DNA from: a virus
Length of the DNA stretch: 64,000 nt
Virus record (IMG/VR): IMGVR_UViG_3300009093_000004
Span: 1-64,000 of that record
Direction: 5' to 3' (one strand)
A program made the translations under genes and the position numbers. The first letter of the stretch is position 1; every line of letters begins with the position of its first letter. The notes under the pieces were generated by a model. That model was given only the letters and a program-made list of their open reading frames with translations, was not told the DNA's origin and did no database searches. This document shows positions 28,054 through 35,475 of the stretch, piece by piece.

Positions 28054-28289
28054 CGATGTCTAACCAGCCTGGCCTTTTCCAGCTGCTTCAATCTCTTCAG
28101 GCGATAGCGCTCGTACAACTCCGAGTTCACCTCGACGCCGGCCTTCTTGGCAAGGATCAAGGCGGCCCCCAAGGGAACCAGCCTATCCAGGCGCCACTGG
28201 TAAACCGCTGAGCGGTGTCTCACCCCTTGCAATTCCTTGATGATCGCGGGGCGAGAGCCAAAGATCTTCAAGGCTTCCTTCATGTACAT
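28050..28289 (-). CDS. Cro/CI-type (YdaS-like) helix-turn-helix regulator, 79 aa
   Basis: EALKIFGSRPAIIKELQGV then RHRSAVYQWRLDRLVPLGAA fits the Cro/YdaS helix-turn-helix (A-x-x-FG...xxAVxxW...VP) near residues 4-45, with a charged helical C-terminus. It is divergent from the 28.6 kb operon, whose promoter carries TTGACA and CTGTACAG, so it is a candidate repressor of that operon. No ribosome site precedes the ATG, again hinting at leaderless translation. Confidence 0.75.
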   Translation of the reverse strand: MYMKEALKIFGSRPAIIKELQGVRHRSAVYQWRLDRLVPLGAALILAKKAGVEVNSELYERYRLKRLKQLEKARLVRHR

Positions 28290-28336
28290 ATACCATTGAT
28301 GATACAGCGTTCTGCACAAAAAAAGCCAACACGCTG

Positions 28337-28364
28337 TTGACATTCACTTCTGATCCTGTACAGT
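28337..28364 (+). promoter_or_regulatory. candidate promoter TTGACA-N16-TACAGT with CTGTACAG operator
   Basis: Consensus -35 TTGACA (28337-28342), 16-base spacer and TACAGT (28359-28364), the latter inside the palindrome CTGTACAG (28356-28363). It faces the rightward operon, 48 bases from the start of the divergent regulator gene, the classical position for operator control. Confidence 0.6.
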
Positions 28365-28388
28365 CACTCTTGCGTGCTGGAGACGTGA

Positions 28389-28508
28389 ATGGATCCGAGA
28401 ATACTGGCCCATGCCAGAGCTTGGTCCGACTTCCAGAACCGTCGCCGTGATCGCCCCGAAGCGACTTCGATTCTCATTACCCTGCCGATTTATCGGTGCA
28501 TGCACTGA
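28389..28508 (+). CDS. possible small protein, 39 aa
   Basis: Reads MDPRILAHARAWSDFQNRRR then DRPEATSILITLPIYRCMH, with a GGAG 7-8 bases upstream. Amino-acid use is plausible but the size gives little power. Otherwise the stretch 28365-28592 is gene-free and holds a near-perfect hairpin GCAGGgACT-GGG-AGTCCTGC around 28540. Confidence 0.3.
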   Translation: MDPRILAHARAWSDFQNRRRDRPEATSILITLPIYRCMH

Positions 28509-28592
28509 GGAAGGACCAGTAGGGGATATATCGGAAGTGCAGGGACTGGGAGTCCTGCCAGTGCGCACATGAATAAACAAAAGGAGGGCTAG

Positions 28593-29003
28593 ATGAGTGA
28601 CGAAGCTGTGATGGTGCCGGATTTCGCCGTTGTGGACACTGGGAAGCCCACCTGCATGTACGAGTGCGGGCGGCCGGTATCCCATGAGGGCTATGCCTGC
28701 GACACCTGCTCCGAGGAGCGCCTTCCTTTGGAGCACCAGAGACGGGAGGGTGATACGGTTCTTCTCATCAGGAAGCGGCGCCTGAAAATACAAGGCAGCG
28801 CTGCAGAGAGCGCTGTCCTACTACGTCCCAAACACCAGGAAGAAATGAACGAGCGAAGCAAGGAGCGTTTCAAGTCTTTAAGAGATGCAGCCACACTCAT
28901 CTACGGCAACGTGACTTTCTCCAGGAGCGCCGAGGGGAAAGAGTTCTGGCTGGCTATCTACGGCATGCTCTTGGAGAAGGCCGAAGAGTTCAAGCCAAAA
29001 TGA
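28593..29003 (+). CDS. hypothetical protein with CxxC pair, 136 aa
   Basis: PTCMYECGRPVSHEGYACDT then CSEERLPLEHQ near residues 20-50 forms a likely zinc-binding module; the rest is helical and basic. AAGGAGGG precedes the ATG. First substantial gene of the 28.6-33.3 kb unit. Function unknown. Confidence 0.6.
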   Translation: MSDEAVMVPDFAVVDTGKPTCMYECGRPVSHEGYACDTCSEERLPLEHQRREGDTVLLIRKRRLKIQGSAAESAVLLRPKHQEEMNERSKERFKSLRDAATLIYGNVTFSRSAEGKEFWLAIYGMLLEKAEEFKPK

Positions 29004-29284
29004 ATGAGACCACCCTCCATGAGTGTGTGACCTGTGGGCAGGAGTTGAATGTCCTACCTGGTTACAACTGCCAGCGGTGCGCTACAGCTACCTCGCAAGC
29101 ATCTACTCCAGTAGTAGTACAGGAACTGCCTGCGCCACAGATGACTGGCCAGATTGAAGTGAACGCGAAGATTGTAGCGGACTCTCTTAGTAACGCCTTC
29201 TACTGGGGTGCCACCGAGGATCCAAAGGGCTACTGGTCTGATGTCCATGCCAGGCTCATGAGAATTCACTTAAAGGGGAGGTAA
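29000..29284 (+). CDS. zinc-ribbon protein, 94 aa
   Basis: LHECVTCGQELNVLPGYNCQ then RCA gives two CxxC pairs in the first 27 residues, a compact zinc ribbon, then a Thr/Pro/Val linker and a helical C-terminus (NAKIVADSLSNAFYWGATED). The ATG overlaps the upstream stop. Function unknown. Confidence 0.6.
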   Translation: MNETTLHECVTCGQELNVLPGYNCQRCATATSQASTPVVVQELPAPQMTGQIEVNAKIVADSLSNAFYWGATEDPKGYWSDVHARLMRIHLKGR

Positions 29285-29286
29285 CA

Positions 29287-29802
29287 ATGGACGCACTTGA
29301 AGAGTTCAAGAACGGGGTGAAAGAGCAGCTCGCCGCATTGCGGGTAATGCTGACAACTGCTGATAGTCCGGTGAAGCAGGTTCGTGCTATGGCTATTTTC
29401 CAGACGGATGACCGGCAGCTCCACATCGTGTTCATTCCGGATGAGTCCGATAATTCTCTCGTGGCAAAAATCCTTCTGCACTTTAACACTCAGTTCGGAG
29501 CTACTCGTCTCTACTTACTGAGTGAAGCGTGGGTGATCTCCCGAGACAAGCCACCGCTCACCTCGGATCGTCCTCCCCGTGAGTGTGAGGATCGGCGCGA
29601 GGTTCTACTCTGCTTTGCGGTAGATCGGTACGCCGGGATGGTTCGGGCTGACCAGGAGATACATCGCAACCCCGATGGTTCGCCTTTTTTTACGGGCGAA
29701 CCTTATGTTTGCGTTGTCCCGGAGCATGCCATTCCTAGCAGCTTCCCGACGAAAAGTCAGCTTTGGCCTAACGCCCAAGATTCTGCAATAAGGATCAACT
29801 GA
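29287..29802 (+). CDS. hypothetical protein, 171 aa
   Basis: Alpha/beta protein: an N-terminal helix (EEFKNGVKEQLAALRVMLTT), beta strands (RQLHIVFIPDESDN; TRLYLLSEAWVISRD) and REVLLCFAVDRYAGMVRADQ. The pattern resembles a family of phage proteins of about 170 residues of unknown function. GGGGAGG before ATG. No catalytic motif identified. Confidence 0.6.
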   Translation: MDALEEFKNGVKEQLAALRVMLTTADSPVKQVRAMAIFQTDDRQLHIVFIPDESDNSLVAKILLHFNTQFGATRLYLLSEAWVISRDKPPLTSDRPPRECEDRREVLLCFAVDRYAGMVRADQEIHRNPDGSPFFTGEPYVCVVPEHAIPSSFPTKSQLWPNAQDSAIRIN

Positions 29803-29803
29803 T

Positions 29804-30280
29804 ATGAGCAAACAAGCCTTGGTTCCATTAGGTCAACGCGAACAAGAAGTGCTGCGTCACATCAAACAAGGTCAGCGCGCATCCGAGATCGCTACCCAGA
29901 TGGGCATTATGGAGAAATCTGTCCGGGCCTACGCCTCTAATCTACGCAACAAGGGGTATCTTCCTCGGCTTCCTGAAGATCATAAAGGCCGCCATCGAGA
30001 TCGGCCGGTATTGACGGCGGCAGAGCTGGAGCGCCAACGTCTAGCGGAAATCCGCGAGAAGGAATCCACTGGTCTTGCCGTTCGAGAGGTTCTTCCTGAG
30101 CCCTTGCCAGAGGCCAAGACTCCAACACGCAGGAAGAGCAACGGAGGCGCGTCTATCACGACTGGCATGATTGCCAGGCAGTTAGAGGACGAGATCAAGG
30201 CTCACATGGCCAAAGGGGGCAATATGGAAAAATGGCACCGTTGGGCCTTGGTGCTGACCGGGGAGATCCTCGGAGAATAA
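29804..30280 (+). CDS. LuxR-type helix-turn-helix protein, 158 aa
   Basis: The N-terminus LGQREQEVLRHIKQGQRASE then IATQMGIMEKSVRAYASNLR NKGYL matches the LuxR/GerE DNA-binding domain (residues 9-53). A polar linker and basic C-terminal helical region follow. There is no receiver or ligand-binding domain, so it likely acts as a small DNA-binding regulator. It starts 2 bases after the preceding stop. Confidence 0.7.
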   Translation: MSKQALVPLGQREQEVLRHIKQGQRASEIATQMGIMEKSVRAYASNLRNKGYLPRLPEDHKGRHRDRPVLTAAELERQRLAEIREKESTGLAVREVLPEPLPEAKTPTRRKSNGGASITTGMIARQLEDEIKAHMAKGGNMEKWHRWALVLTGEILGE

Positions 30281-30320
30281 CACGTAGAGTTTTCTGTACA
30301 GACCTTTGTAGGAGGATATA

Positions 30321-30560
30321 ATGCCGCTCACCAAAGCGCAGATCGAAGTACTCAGGCACGCCGCTGAGTTCCCCTGTTTCGAAACCACCGATGGTAAAAC
30401 CACCCATCATCCACTGCTCCCCTTTAAAGGGGCTATCGCACGGTCAGTGACTAGCTCGCTACTCGCCAAGGGCTACTTGGATGCGAGTGGGAGGATCACT
30501 CTCTCCGGTCGCGGAGCCCTACTTATTTCCCCGGAAGCCACATCTGAGGTGGCGCCATGA
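30321..30560 (+). CDS. winged-helix-like protein, 79 aa
   Basis: LTKAQIEVLRHAAEFPCFET (helix), PFKGAIARSVTSSLLAKGYL (helix-turn-helix-like) and GRITLSGRGALLIS (wing-like strands) follow the winged-helix layout. TAGGAGG precedes the ATG and a CTGTACAG element lies 20 bases upstream of it. It could be a DNA-binding accessory regulator; the call rests on secondary-structure pattern only. Confidence 0.5.
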   Translation: MPLTKAQIEVLRHAAEFPCFETTDGKTTHHPLLPFKGAIARSVTSSLLAKGYLDASGRITLSGRGALLISPEATSEVAP

Positions 30561-31384
30561 CAATGTACTTTGAGGTCCTTACGGTTAGTCCCGATATGGC
30601 CAATGAGTGGCTCAGGAAGAACGAGGGGAACCGCAAGCTACGTGAGTCTCGGGCTGCAGGACTCGCCCGTGCGATTGTGGCCGGGAAGTGGACCTTGACC
30701 CATCAGGCCATTGCCTTTTCCAAGAAGGGACGGCTCTTGGACGGCCAGCACCGACTTCGGGCGATCATCCTAGCCAACATACCTATTCAGTGCGTGGTAG
30801 CTCGCGATGTTCCGGAGGATGCCTTTGCGTACATGGACGCTGGACTCCCGCGCCAGATGTACGAACGTATACGCAAGGATAAACGGCATACGTCTATCTG
30901 CTCCACGCTGTTCCGTCTGCTGCAGTCCAATCGGGTTCCTCAGGAACACGAGATGGAGCTGATGATCGAGACCTTGGGCCCTGCCATGGTCAAGATGGAT
31001 CAGGTTACACGTCCCACCACGGCCAAGAACGTGATCAAGGCGGCGCCGTTCGAGGCAGCGATCACTCTTCGAATGACGGAGGCTTTGAGAGACAAGGACA
31101 TGGATCGAGCCAATCGCATCAACTTCCATATGGAAAAGTTGCGCAAGGGTGAAACAACGTTACTGCCGCCGCTGCTACAATCCTTCTACCGACAGACCGC
31201 TGAGGGTGTGAAGAATCCGGAGATCGGGGTATCTCCCAGCACGGATAAATTTGTGCGCACCTGGATTGCTTTTGATCCCGCAAAAGAGGATACAACACGC
31301 CTTCAGGTGAGCGACCACAGCACTGCAGTTCATGAGGCGCAGCAAGCCTTCCGCGAGGCGTTCGAGGGGATTTTTGATGAATAG
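30557..31384 (+). CDS. ParB/DGQHR-like phage protein, 275 aa
   Basis: Contains the DGQHRLRAII motif (residues 69-78) within AGKWTLTHQAIAFSKKGRLL...DGQHR and the follow-up IPIQCVVARDVPEDAFAYMD, typical of a common phage family related to the ParB/Srx N-terminal fold. A helical C-terminal domain follows. In ParB the fold binds CTP; in this family the activity is unknown. The ATG overlaps the upstream stop. Confidence 0.75.
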   Translation: MTMYFEVLTVSPDMANEWLRKNEGNRKLRESRAAGLARAIVAGKWTLTHQAIAFSKKGRLLDGQHRLRAIILANIPIQCVVARDVPEDAFAYMDAGLPRQMYERIRKDKRHTSICSTLFRLLQSNRVPQEHEMELMIETLGPAMVKMDQVTRPTTAKNVIKAAPFEAAITLRMTEALRDKDMDRANRINFHMEKLRKGETTLLPPLLQSFYRQTAEGVKNPEIGVSPSTDKFVRTWIAFDPAKEDTTRLQVSDHSTAVHEAQQAFREAFEGIFDE

Positions 31385-31835
31385 CAAGATTGACCTTGAC
31401 CTGCTGAAGGAAGCCGGAGAACAAGCCGGTATCTTATTCAAGAACACCCCTGTCCTGATGATGCCCTTCATCGCTAGTTGTCTGATGGTGACTTTGGAAA
31501 AAATGAGGGAGTCTGGCCAGGTAGATGCAAGCGAATCCCTACTGTCAGCGCTATGGGCCACTGTCGATAAGTTCATCATTATGCCCTCCATTGAATCATG
31601 CCCGACGTGCAGGAGCCGTGGGAAAAGTCCTAGTGTCGGGGCTATGTACTTCGTAATCGACGAGTACTTCAAGGAGAGGGGTCATTTCCGTAAGTCCCTT
31701 GCTACATATATGGAAGGGTTTCGTCAGATCGCTAACCCTGACATGGCCGAGTTGGCGAGAATCCAGGAAAAAGTTGCCACCCGGATAGCAGAGATTCTGG
31801 TCAATATCATCAAGGCAAAAGCCACCACCACCTAA
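31377..31835 (+). CDS. hypothetical helical protein, 152 aa
   Basis: Helical protein with a CxxC pair (ESCPTCRSRGK near residue 65) in the middle and a long C-terminal helix (ARIQEKVATRIAEILVNIIK). The start overlaps the preceding gene by 8 bases. Function unknown. Confidence 0.6.
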   Translation: MNSKIDLDLLKEAGEQAGILFKNTPVLMMPFIASCLMVTLEKMRESGQVDASESLLSALWATVDKFIIMPSIESCPTCRSRGKSPSVGAMYFVIDEYFKERGHFRKSLATYMEGFRQIANPDMAELARIQEKVATRIAEILVNIIKAKATTT

Positions 31836-31850
31836 GAGAGAGATAGACGC

Positions 31851-32354
31851 ATGGCCGATGCAGCAATGGTTGGAGAAGGGGTCGTCGAGGAGTTCGGTTT
31901 TTCGAATAACCACAAACCGAAGGTCAAGATATCCGGTCAATGGTACTACCTGGGTAACACACGTCTGGATGGTGTGGCTGCTGGAGATACCCTTTCGTTT
32001 GAATGGGTCTCTTTTAAGGCCGAGGGTATGCGATCCGCTATCCGGTCCTTACAAAGCTGGGGGCATGTCGCTCGCTCAGCCCCACCTAAGGCCCCGTCCG
32101 CGCCTCCGTCTAGCCCTCCCCCTAGCATCCCGCCTAGCCCTGGACCCGTGCCATCTAGCGCGGTTCAGACTCCGAGTCCCACCTCTCTGGAGGGGCAGCC
32201 ACTCTATAACGAGGGCGAACTTCGACTCATCAGTAACTTCATGGCGGCGGTAGCGCCGAAGATCGAGAAGCCGGCCCAGGTTTCTGAATGGTTCCGCGCC
32301 ATCGGCTGCGCTGTCCGTGGAGTAGAGTTCTTCGAAGAAGAGATCCCGTTCTAG
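31851..32354 (+). CDS. SSB-like protein: OB-type N-terminus, Pro/Ser linker, acidic IPF tip, 167 aa
   Basis: The N-terminal 60 residues are beta-rich (GEGVVEEFGFSNNHKPKVKI; GQWYYLGNTRLDGVAAGDTL), consistent with a small OB fold. Next is a Pro/Ser-rich disordered linker (near 80-110), then a short helical part, and an acidic end FFEEEIPF. This domain order and the terminal IPF are the hallmarks of SSB proteins. I infer a phage single-stranded-DNA-binding or SSB-mimicking protein; OB homology is not established by eye. Confidence 0.6.
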   Translation: MADAAMVGEGVVEEFGFSNNHKPKVKISGQWYYLGNTRLDGVAAGDTLSFEWVSFKAEGMRSAIRSLQSWGHVARSAPPKAPSAPPSSPPPSIPPSPGPVPSSAVQTPSPTSLEGQPLYNEGELRLISNFMAAVAPKIEKPAQVSEWFRAIGCAVRGVEFFEEEIPF

Positions 32355-32356
32355 CC

Positions 32357-32662
32357 ATGGTGGATTACCTCTTTATCTGCTCGCATAACATGGGCAGAAG
32401 CCCTACGGCTGAGCACGTGGCGCGCACCATCGGGCTGACCGCTGACAGCGCCGGGACTGATCTCGGGGCGATCCGTAGGCTCACAGTGGAGCAGATCGTC
32501 CAGGCGGATCGGATCGTATGCATGGAAGAGCGTCATGCCCAGGTGGTAGCCAGAATCGTGCCCAAGAGGGCGAAGGACATCGAAGTCTGGAACATCCCTG
32601 ACAATTTTTCGTACTGCCAGCCTGAGCTGGTGGACACCATCAAGACCCTGCTTGGGAGATAA
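32357..32662 (+). CDS. low-molecular-weight protein tyrosine phosphatase-like, 101 aa
   Basis: FICSHNMGRSPTAEHVAR gives the P-loop C8-x5-R14-S of LMW phosphatases at the N-terminus, with the usual following helix. An acidic segment NIPDNFSYC near residues 76-84 sits where the general acid Asp-Pro lies; here it is Asp-Asn. At 101 aa it is about 40 shorter than cellular enzymes. It could dephosphorylate host tyrosine kinases or arsenate-like substrates. ATG 2 bases after the SSB-like gene. Confidence 0.75.
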   Translation: MVDYLFICSHNMGRSPTAEHVARTIGLTADSAGTDLGAIRRLTVEQIVQADRIVCMEERHAQVVARIVPKRAKDIEVWNIPDNFSYCQPELVDTIKTLLGR

Positions 32663-32664
32663 GC

Positions 32665-32868
32665 ATGCCTTTATTTGAAGTAGCGATCCTTGAGAACCCC
32701 ACTAAGAAAGCCGCCGAGGAAGGGACTGGCCAGAAGCTGGTCATGGGGCCGAAAGCTGTCATTGCCCGTGATGCCCAGTCGGCTGCCATCAATGCCGTTC
32801 TGGATGGCGGCATCGACGCATCCGTTGATCGCTCTCGGCTGGAGGTTCTCGTCCGCCCTTTTGCTTGA
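32665..32868 (+). CDS. hypothetical protein, 67 aa
   Basis: MPLFEVAILENPTKKAAEEG then GPKAVIARDAQSAAINAVLD and a final strand EVLVRPFA: a beta-alpha-beta layout typical of a common small phage protein (PLFEVAI...PT...A..G). GGGAG precedes the ATG. Function unknown. Confidence 0.65.
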   Translation: MPLFEVAILENPTKKAAEEGTGQKLVMGPKAVIARDAQSAAINAVLDGGIDASVDRSRLEVLVRPFA

Positions 32869-32924
32869 CGCCTGTGCGGAAGGAGGAGGTGCCGAAGCAC
32901 AATCCCCTCCTCCGAGGACAGGCG

Positions 32925-33080
32925 ATGGAAAAATTCGACCCTTCCCATGAGAACTGGGGGTCTGGCCAGTCAGGACAGGGAGTAGGTTTTAGTGGCCCCT
33001 CCGTGAGCTACCTCACTAGCACTGCGGGGTCCCAGGTTTTCAATGCCAGCGCGTTAACTAGCATAGGACAGAGCCGATGA
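32925..33080 (+). CDS. Ser/Gly-rich small protein, 51 aa
   Basis: MEKFDPSHENWGSGQSGQGV then Ser/Thr-rich segments, probably disordered. GAGGACAGG precedes the ATG. A TTG start at 32865 in frame is possible but overlaps the previous gene. Stop overlaps the next ATG (ATGA). Function unknown. Confidence 0.45.
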   Translation: MEKFDPSHENWGSGQSGQGVGFSGPSVSYLTSTAGSQVFNASALTSIGQSR

Positions 33081-33328
33081 GCGACTACGAACAGAAGCGG
33101 AAGACCCTGATCACATACCTCAAGATGAAGACCGATGAGGGTGACTGGCATGGAGTGAGCGATGCCGCCAACGATCTGCGAGTGTTGGAAGCTTCTCCCA
33201 GGACGTATGAGAATCAGCTGACTGGAATCCAGAACGAGTCGAACTATAAAACTGGTCAGCAGGCTGGGTACAACATATGCGCGCAGCAGTCCCAGCAGGC
33301 CTCTTCTGTCCCATTTACGAGGGGATAA
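33077..33328 (+). CDS. hypothetical helical protein, 83 aa
   Basis: MSDYEQKRKTLITYLKMKTD then GVSDAANDLRVLEASPR: helical, with a Gln/Ser-rich tail (AQQSQQASSVPFTRG). The start overlaps the previous stop. Function unknown. Confidence 0.5.
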   Translation: MSDYEQKRKTLITYLKMKTDEGDWHGVSDAANDLRVLEASPRTYENQLTGIQNESNYKTGQQAGYNICAQQSQQASSVPFTRG

Positions 33329-33337
33329 CAAAATAAG

Positions 33338-33365
33338 TTGCAACGTGTACAGACACCTGTACACT
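33338..33365 (+). promoter_or_regulatory. candidate promoter TTGCAA-N16-TACACT, two CTGTACA-type elements
   Basis: TTGCAA (33338-33343), 16-base spacer with GTGTACAG (33345-33352), and TACACT (33360-33365) within CTGTACACTTGACA. Same geometry and -10 context as 13818-13845. It would start the AAA+ ATPase transcript near 33372, leaving the TAGGAGG site intact. Confidence 0.55.
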
Positions 33366-33409
33366 TGACATGGCCGTTAATACAAACATCTATGTAGGAG
33401 GAAATCACC

Positions 33410-34870
33410 TTGTCAGAATCACTGAGAAATGTCGGTAAGACCATTACGGCGGACGTGGTCCGGACCGGCGATGTGCTAACCATTCCGAAGGGGGCAACGA
33501 TCGATCAAGCCATCGATCTGTTGGTACGGCGCAAGAAGTTCGAGGAAGAAGAGACGTGTATTCGTCGCGGCTTCCCGGTTTTCCCGTTGGATGGCGCTGT
33601 GGCCCTGGATCGAGTTCTGAACCGTCTTTACGGTTGGGCCCCTGCCATCGCAACGCCCGGCTTCTTCACCAGCAACCCGCCACAGTTGATTGCGGTCAAC
33701 GTCGGGCCGAATGAGGTGAAGCAAGTCCCGTGGGGCCGGTTCAAGCTCCCGAACGTCGAGGGGCATGTGGATACCTCCACGGAACGCGGCGAGAGTGGCT
33801 GTCTCACCTTTCAGGTGGTGGCCACGGTGAAGCGCAAGAACGAGGACGAGATCCAACGGCTCTTCACCGAGATCTCCAGTGAGATCAAGGCACACAGCAT
33901 CTATCGTGGCAAGGCGATCAAGATCCGCTTCCGGGACGACGAGGGCGACCCTCTCGATATGCCCAAGCCGATCTTTCTGGATACCTCGCACATCCGGGAA
34001 GACCAGTTGATCTACTCCCAAGTGGTCATGGATGCCGTCCAGACCAACCTCTTCACGCCGATCCGGCGGGCGCACGATTGCTTGAAGAACGGTATCCGCT
34101 TGAAGCGGGGCGTTCTCTTGGGTGGTCAGTATGGAACGGGCAAGACGTTGGCGGCAGCGGTCGCCAGCAAGATCGCGGTGGATACCGGGATCACCTACGT
34201 GTATGCGGAGCGTGCCGATGAACTCAAGGATGCGGTGGAATTCGCCAAGCAATACCAATCGCCGGCTGCGGTGGTCTTCGTCGAAGATATCGACCGAGAT
34301 ATCACCGGTGAGCGTACGCACGAGATGGACGCAGTTCTCAACACGATCGATGGTGTGGACGGCAAACACCACAATATCGTGGTGGTCCTCACCACCAACG
34401 CCCTGGATAAGGTCCACAAGGCGATGCTGCGGCCTGGCCGGCTCGATGCGGTGATCAATATCACCCCGCCCGATGGTCCTGCTGTGGAGCGACTCATTCG
34501 AATGTACGGCAACGGACTGGTCCGGGATGACTCAGACCTCAGCGAGGTGGGGGCTGTTCTTCAGGGGAATATCCCGGCAGTGATCGAGGAAGTGGTGAAA
34601 CGGGCCAAGCTGTCGCAGCTGGCGATCCAGTCCGAGGGATCGCCCTTGAACGAGATCTCCCAGGTGGCGTTGCTAGAGGCGGCCCACACCATGCGGATGC
34701 AAATCGAATTGCTCCGGGGTGGTGAGCCGAAGGCCGACACAACCCCCTTCGAGGATCGTCTGGTGCATCTGATCCAGAAGGGGATCAACCGCAATGGTGC
34801 GGTGACGGTGGAGACGGAGAATCGCCTCCGCCTCTTGGACAAGGATATCCGTGAAAATTTGATGGGGTGA
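33410..34870 (+). CDS. AAA+ ATPase, 486 aa, TTG start
   Basis: C-terminal AAA+ module: Walker A LGGQYGTGKTLAA near residues 237-249, Walker B VVFVEDIDRD near 287-296, sensor-1 VVLTTNALDKVH and the arginine-finger region AMLRPGRLDAVI. The N-terminal ~220 residues are specific to this phage type. The overall form resembles CDC48/FtsH-like ATPases without protease or membrane parts, and related phage AAA proteins of unknown role. TTG start with TAGGAGG 8 bases upstream; own promoter upstream. Confidence 0.85.
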   Translation: MSESLRNVGKTITADVVRTGDVLTIPKGATIDQAIDLLVRRKKFEEEETCIRRGFPVFPLDGAVALDRVLNRLYGWAPAIATPGFFTSNPPQLIAVNVGPNEVKQVPWGRFKLPNVEGHVDTSTERGESGCLTFQVVATVKRKNEDEIQRLFTEISSEIKAHSIYRGKAIKIRFRDDEGDPLDMPKPIFLDTSHIREDQLIYSQVVMDAVQTNLFTPIRRAHDCLKNGIRLKRGVLLGGQYGTGKTLAAAVASKIAVDTGITYVYAERADELKDAVEFAKQYQSPAAVVFVEDIDRDITGERTHEMDAVLNTIDGVDGKHHNIVVVLTTNALDKVHKAMLRPGRLDAVINITPPDGPAVERLIRMYGNGLVRDDSDLSEVGAVLQGNIPAVIEEVVKRAKLSQLAIQSEGSPLNEISQVALLEAAHTMRMQIELLRGGEPKADTTPFEDRLVHLIQKGINRNGAVTVETENRLRLLDKDIRENLMG

Positions 34871-34925
34871 GTGAAGGGCGCGTTTAGCTGGGGATAGGTT
34901 GGTATGAACCGCGCATGAAAGGGCC

Positions 34926-34949
34926 GTCCCGGAGACCCCAGTCCGGGAC
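34926..34949 (+). terminator. hairpin without T-run after AAA+ gene
   Basis: GTCCCGG (34926-34932) pairs with CCGGGAC (34943-34949) around a 10-nt loop, 55 bases after the ATPase stop and 25 before the next ATG. Lacking T's, it may shield or attenuate rather than stop transcription. Confidence 0.45.
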
Positions 34950-34973
34950 CGCTCCTTATCATAGGAGATCTCA

Positions 34974-35474
34974 ATGAATACACGTGAGGCCGTTCTGGAG
35001 GCGGCGGACTTCCTCGAAAGGAATCCAAACGCCTTCAATTTCTTGGTGTGTACGGTCCCGGAGAGTCTGTCAGATCAGGGCTGCTATCTGGGATGGATAA
35101 ACTACTTCCAAGGGGAAGACTTTACCCCCTATCTAAGAGATCGTCTGGGTCGCCCCTTCGTCTCTTCTGAAGCGGTGATCGGACCGACAGAGCTGCACGA
35201 GGCGGATTTTTTCTCGATCATGAGCCGTCTCTCCAAGAATATGATAGGCACCCATCCTCGTCCCTGGGATGTTCTCCGGGCGTTTGCAGCCGAGTACTTC
35301 CCGGAACCTCAGGAGCCGTACGAGTATGTCCTGCCGGTCTGGGCCGCCATGCGCGATCGAGAGTTCACCCACGCCCTGATCAATGCCGAAGAAGAGCACA
35401 AGGCCTATCGCCGCTTCAGGCGTGGTCTTGCCATACAACTGACCCGACCTATGAAGTACCCGGAGGGGACTTGA
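34974..35474 (+). CDS. hypothetical protein, 166 aa
   Basis: An N-terminal helix (REAVLEAADFLERNPNAFNF) then alternating structured segments and a Tyr-rich C-terminus (EEEHKAYRRFRRGLAIQL). The first ~50 residues resemble the small DUF6197-type domain (A-x-x-F-L...C-Y-L-G-W). ATAGGAG before the ATG. Function unknown. Confidence 0.6.
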   Translation: MNTREAVLEAADFLERNPNAFNFLVCTVPESLSDQGCYLGWINYFQGEDFTPYLRDRLGRPFVSSEAVIGPTELHEADFFSIMSRLSKNMIGTHPRPWDVLRAFAAEYFPEPQEPYEYVLPVWAAMRDREFTHALINAEEEHKAYRRFRRGLAIQLTRPMKYPEGT

Positions 35475-35475
35475 G

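Noticed and set aside
28344-28793. 149-aa ORF on the minus strand
   Set aside because: It runs through the divergent promoter region and antisense to the 136-aa gene; not protein-like.
33476-34417. 313-aa ORF on the minus strand
   Set aside because: Exact antisense of the AAA+ ATPase gene; codon pattern comes from the real gene.
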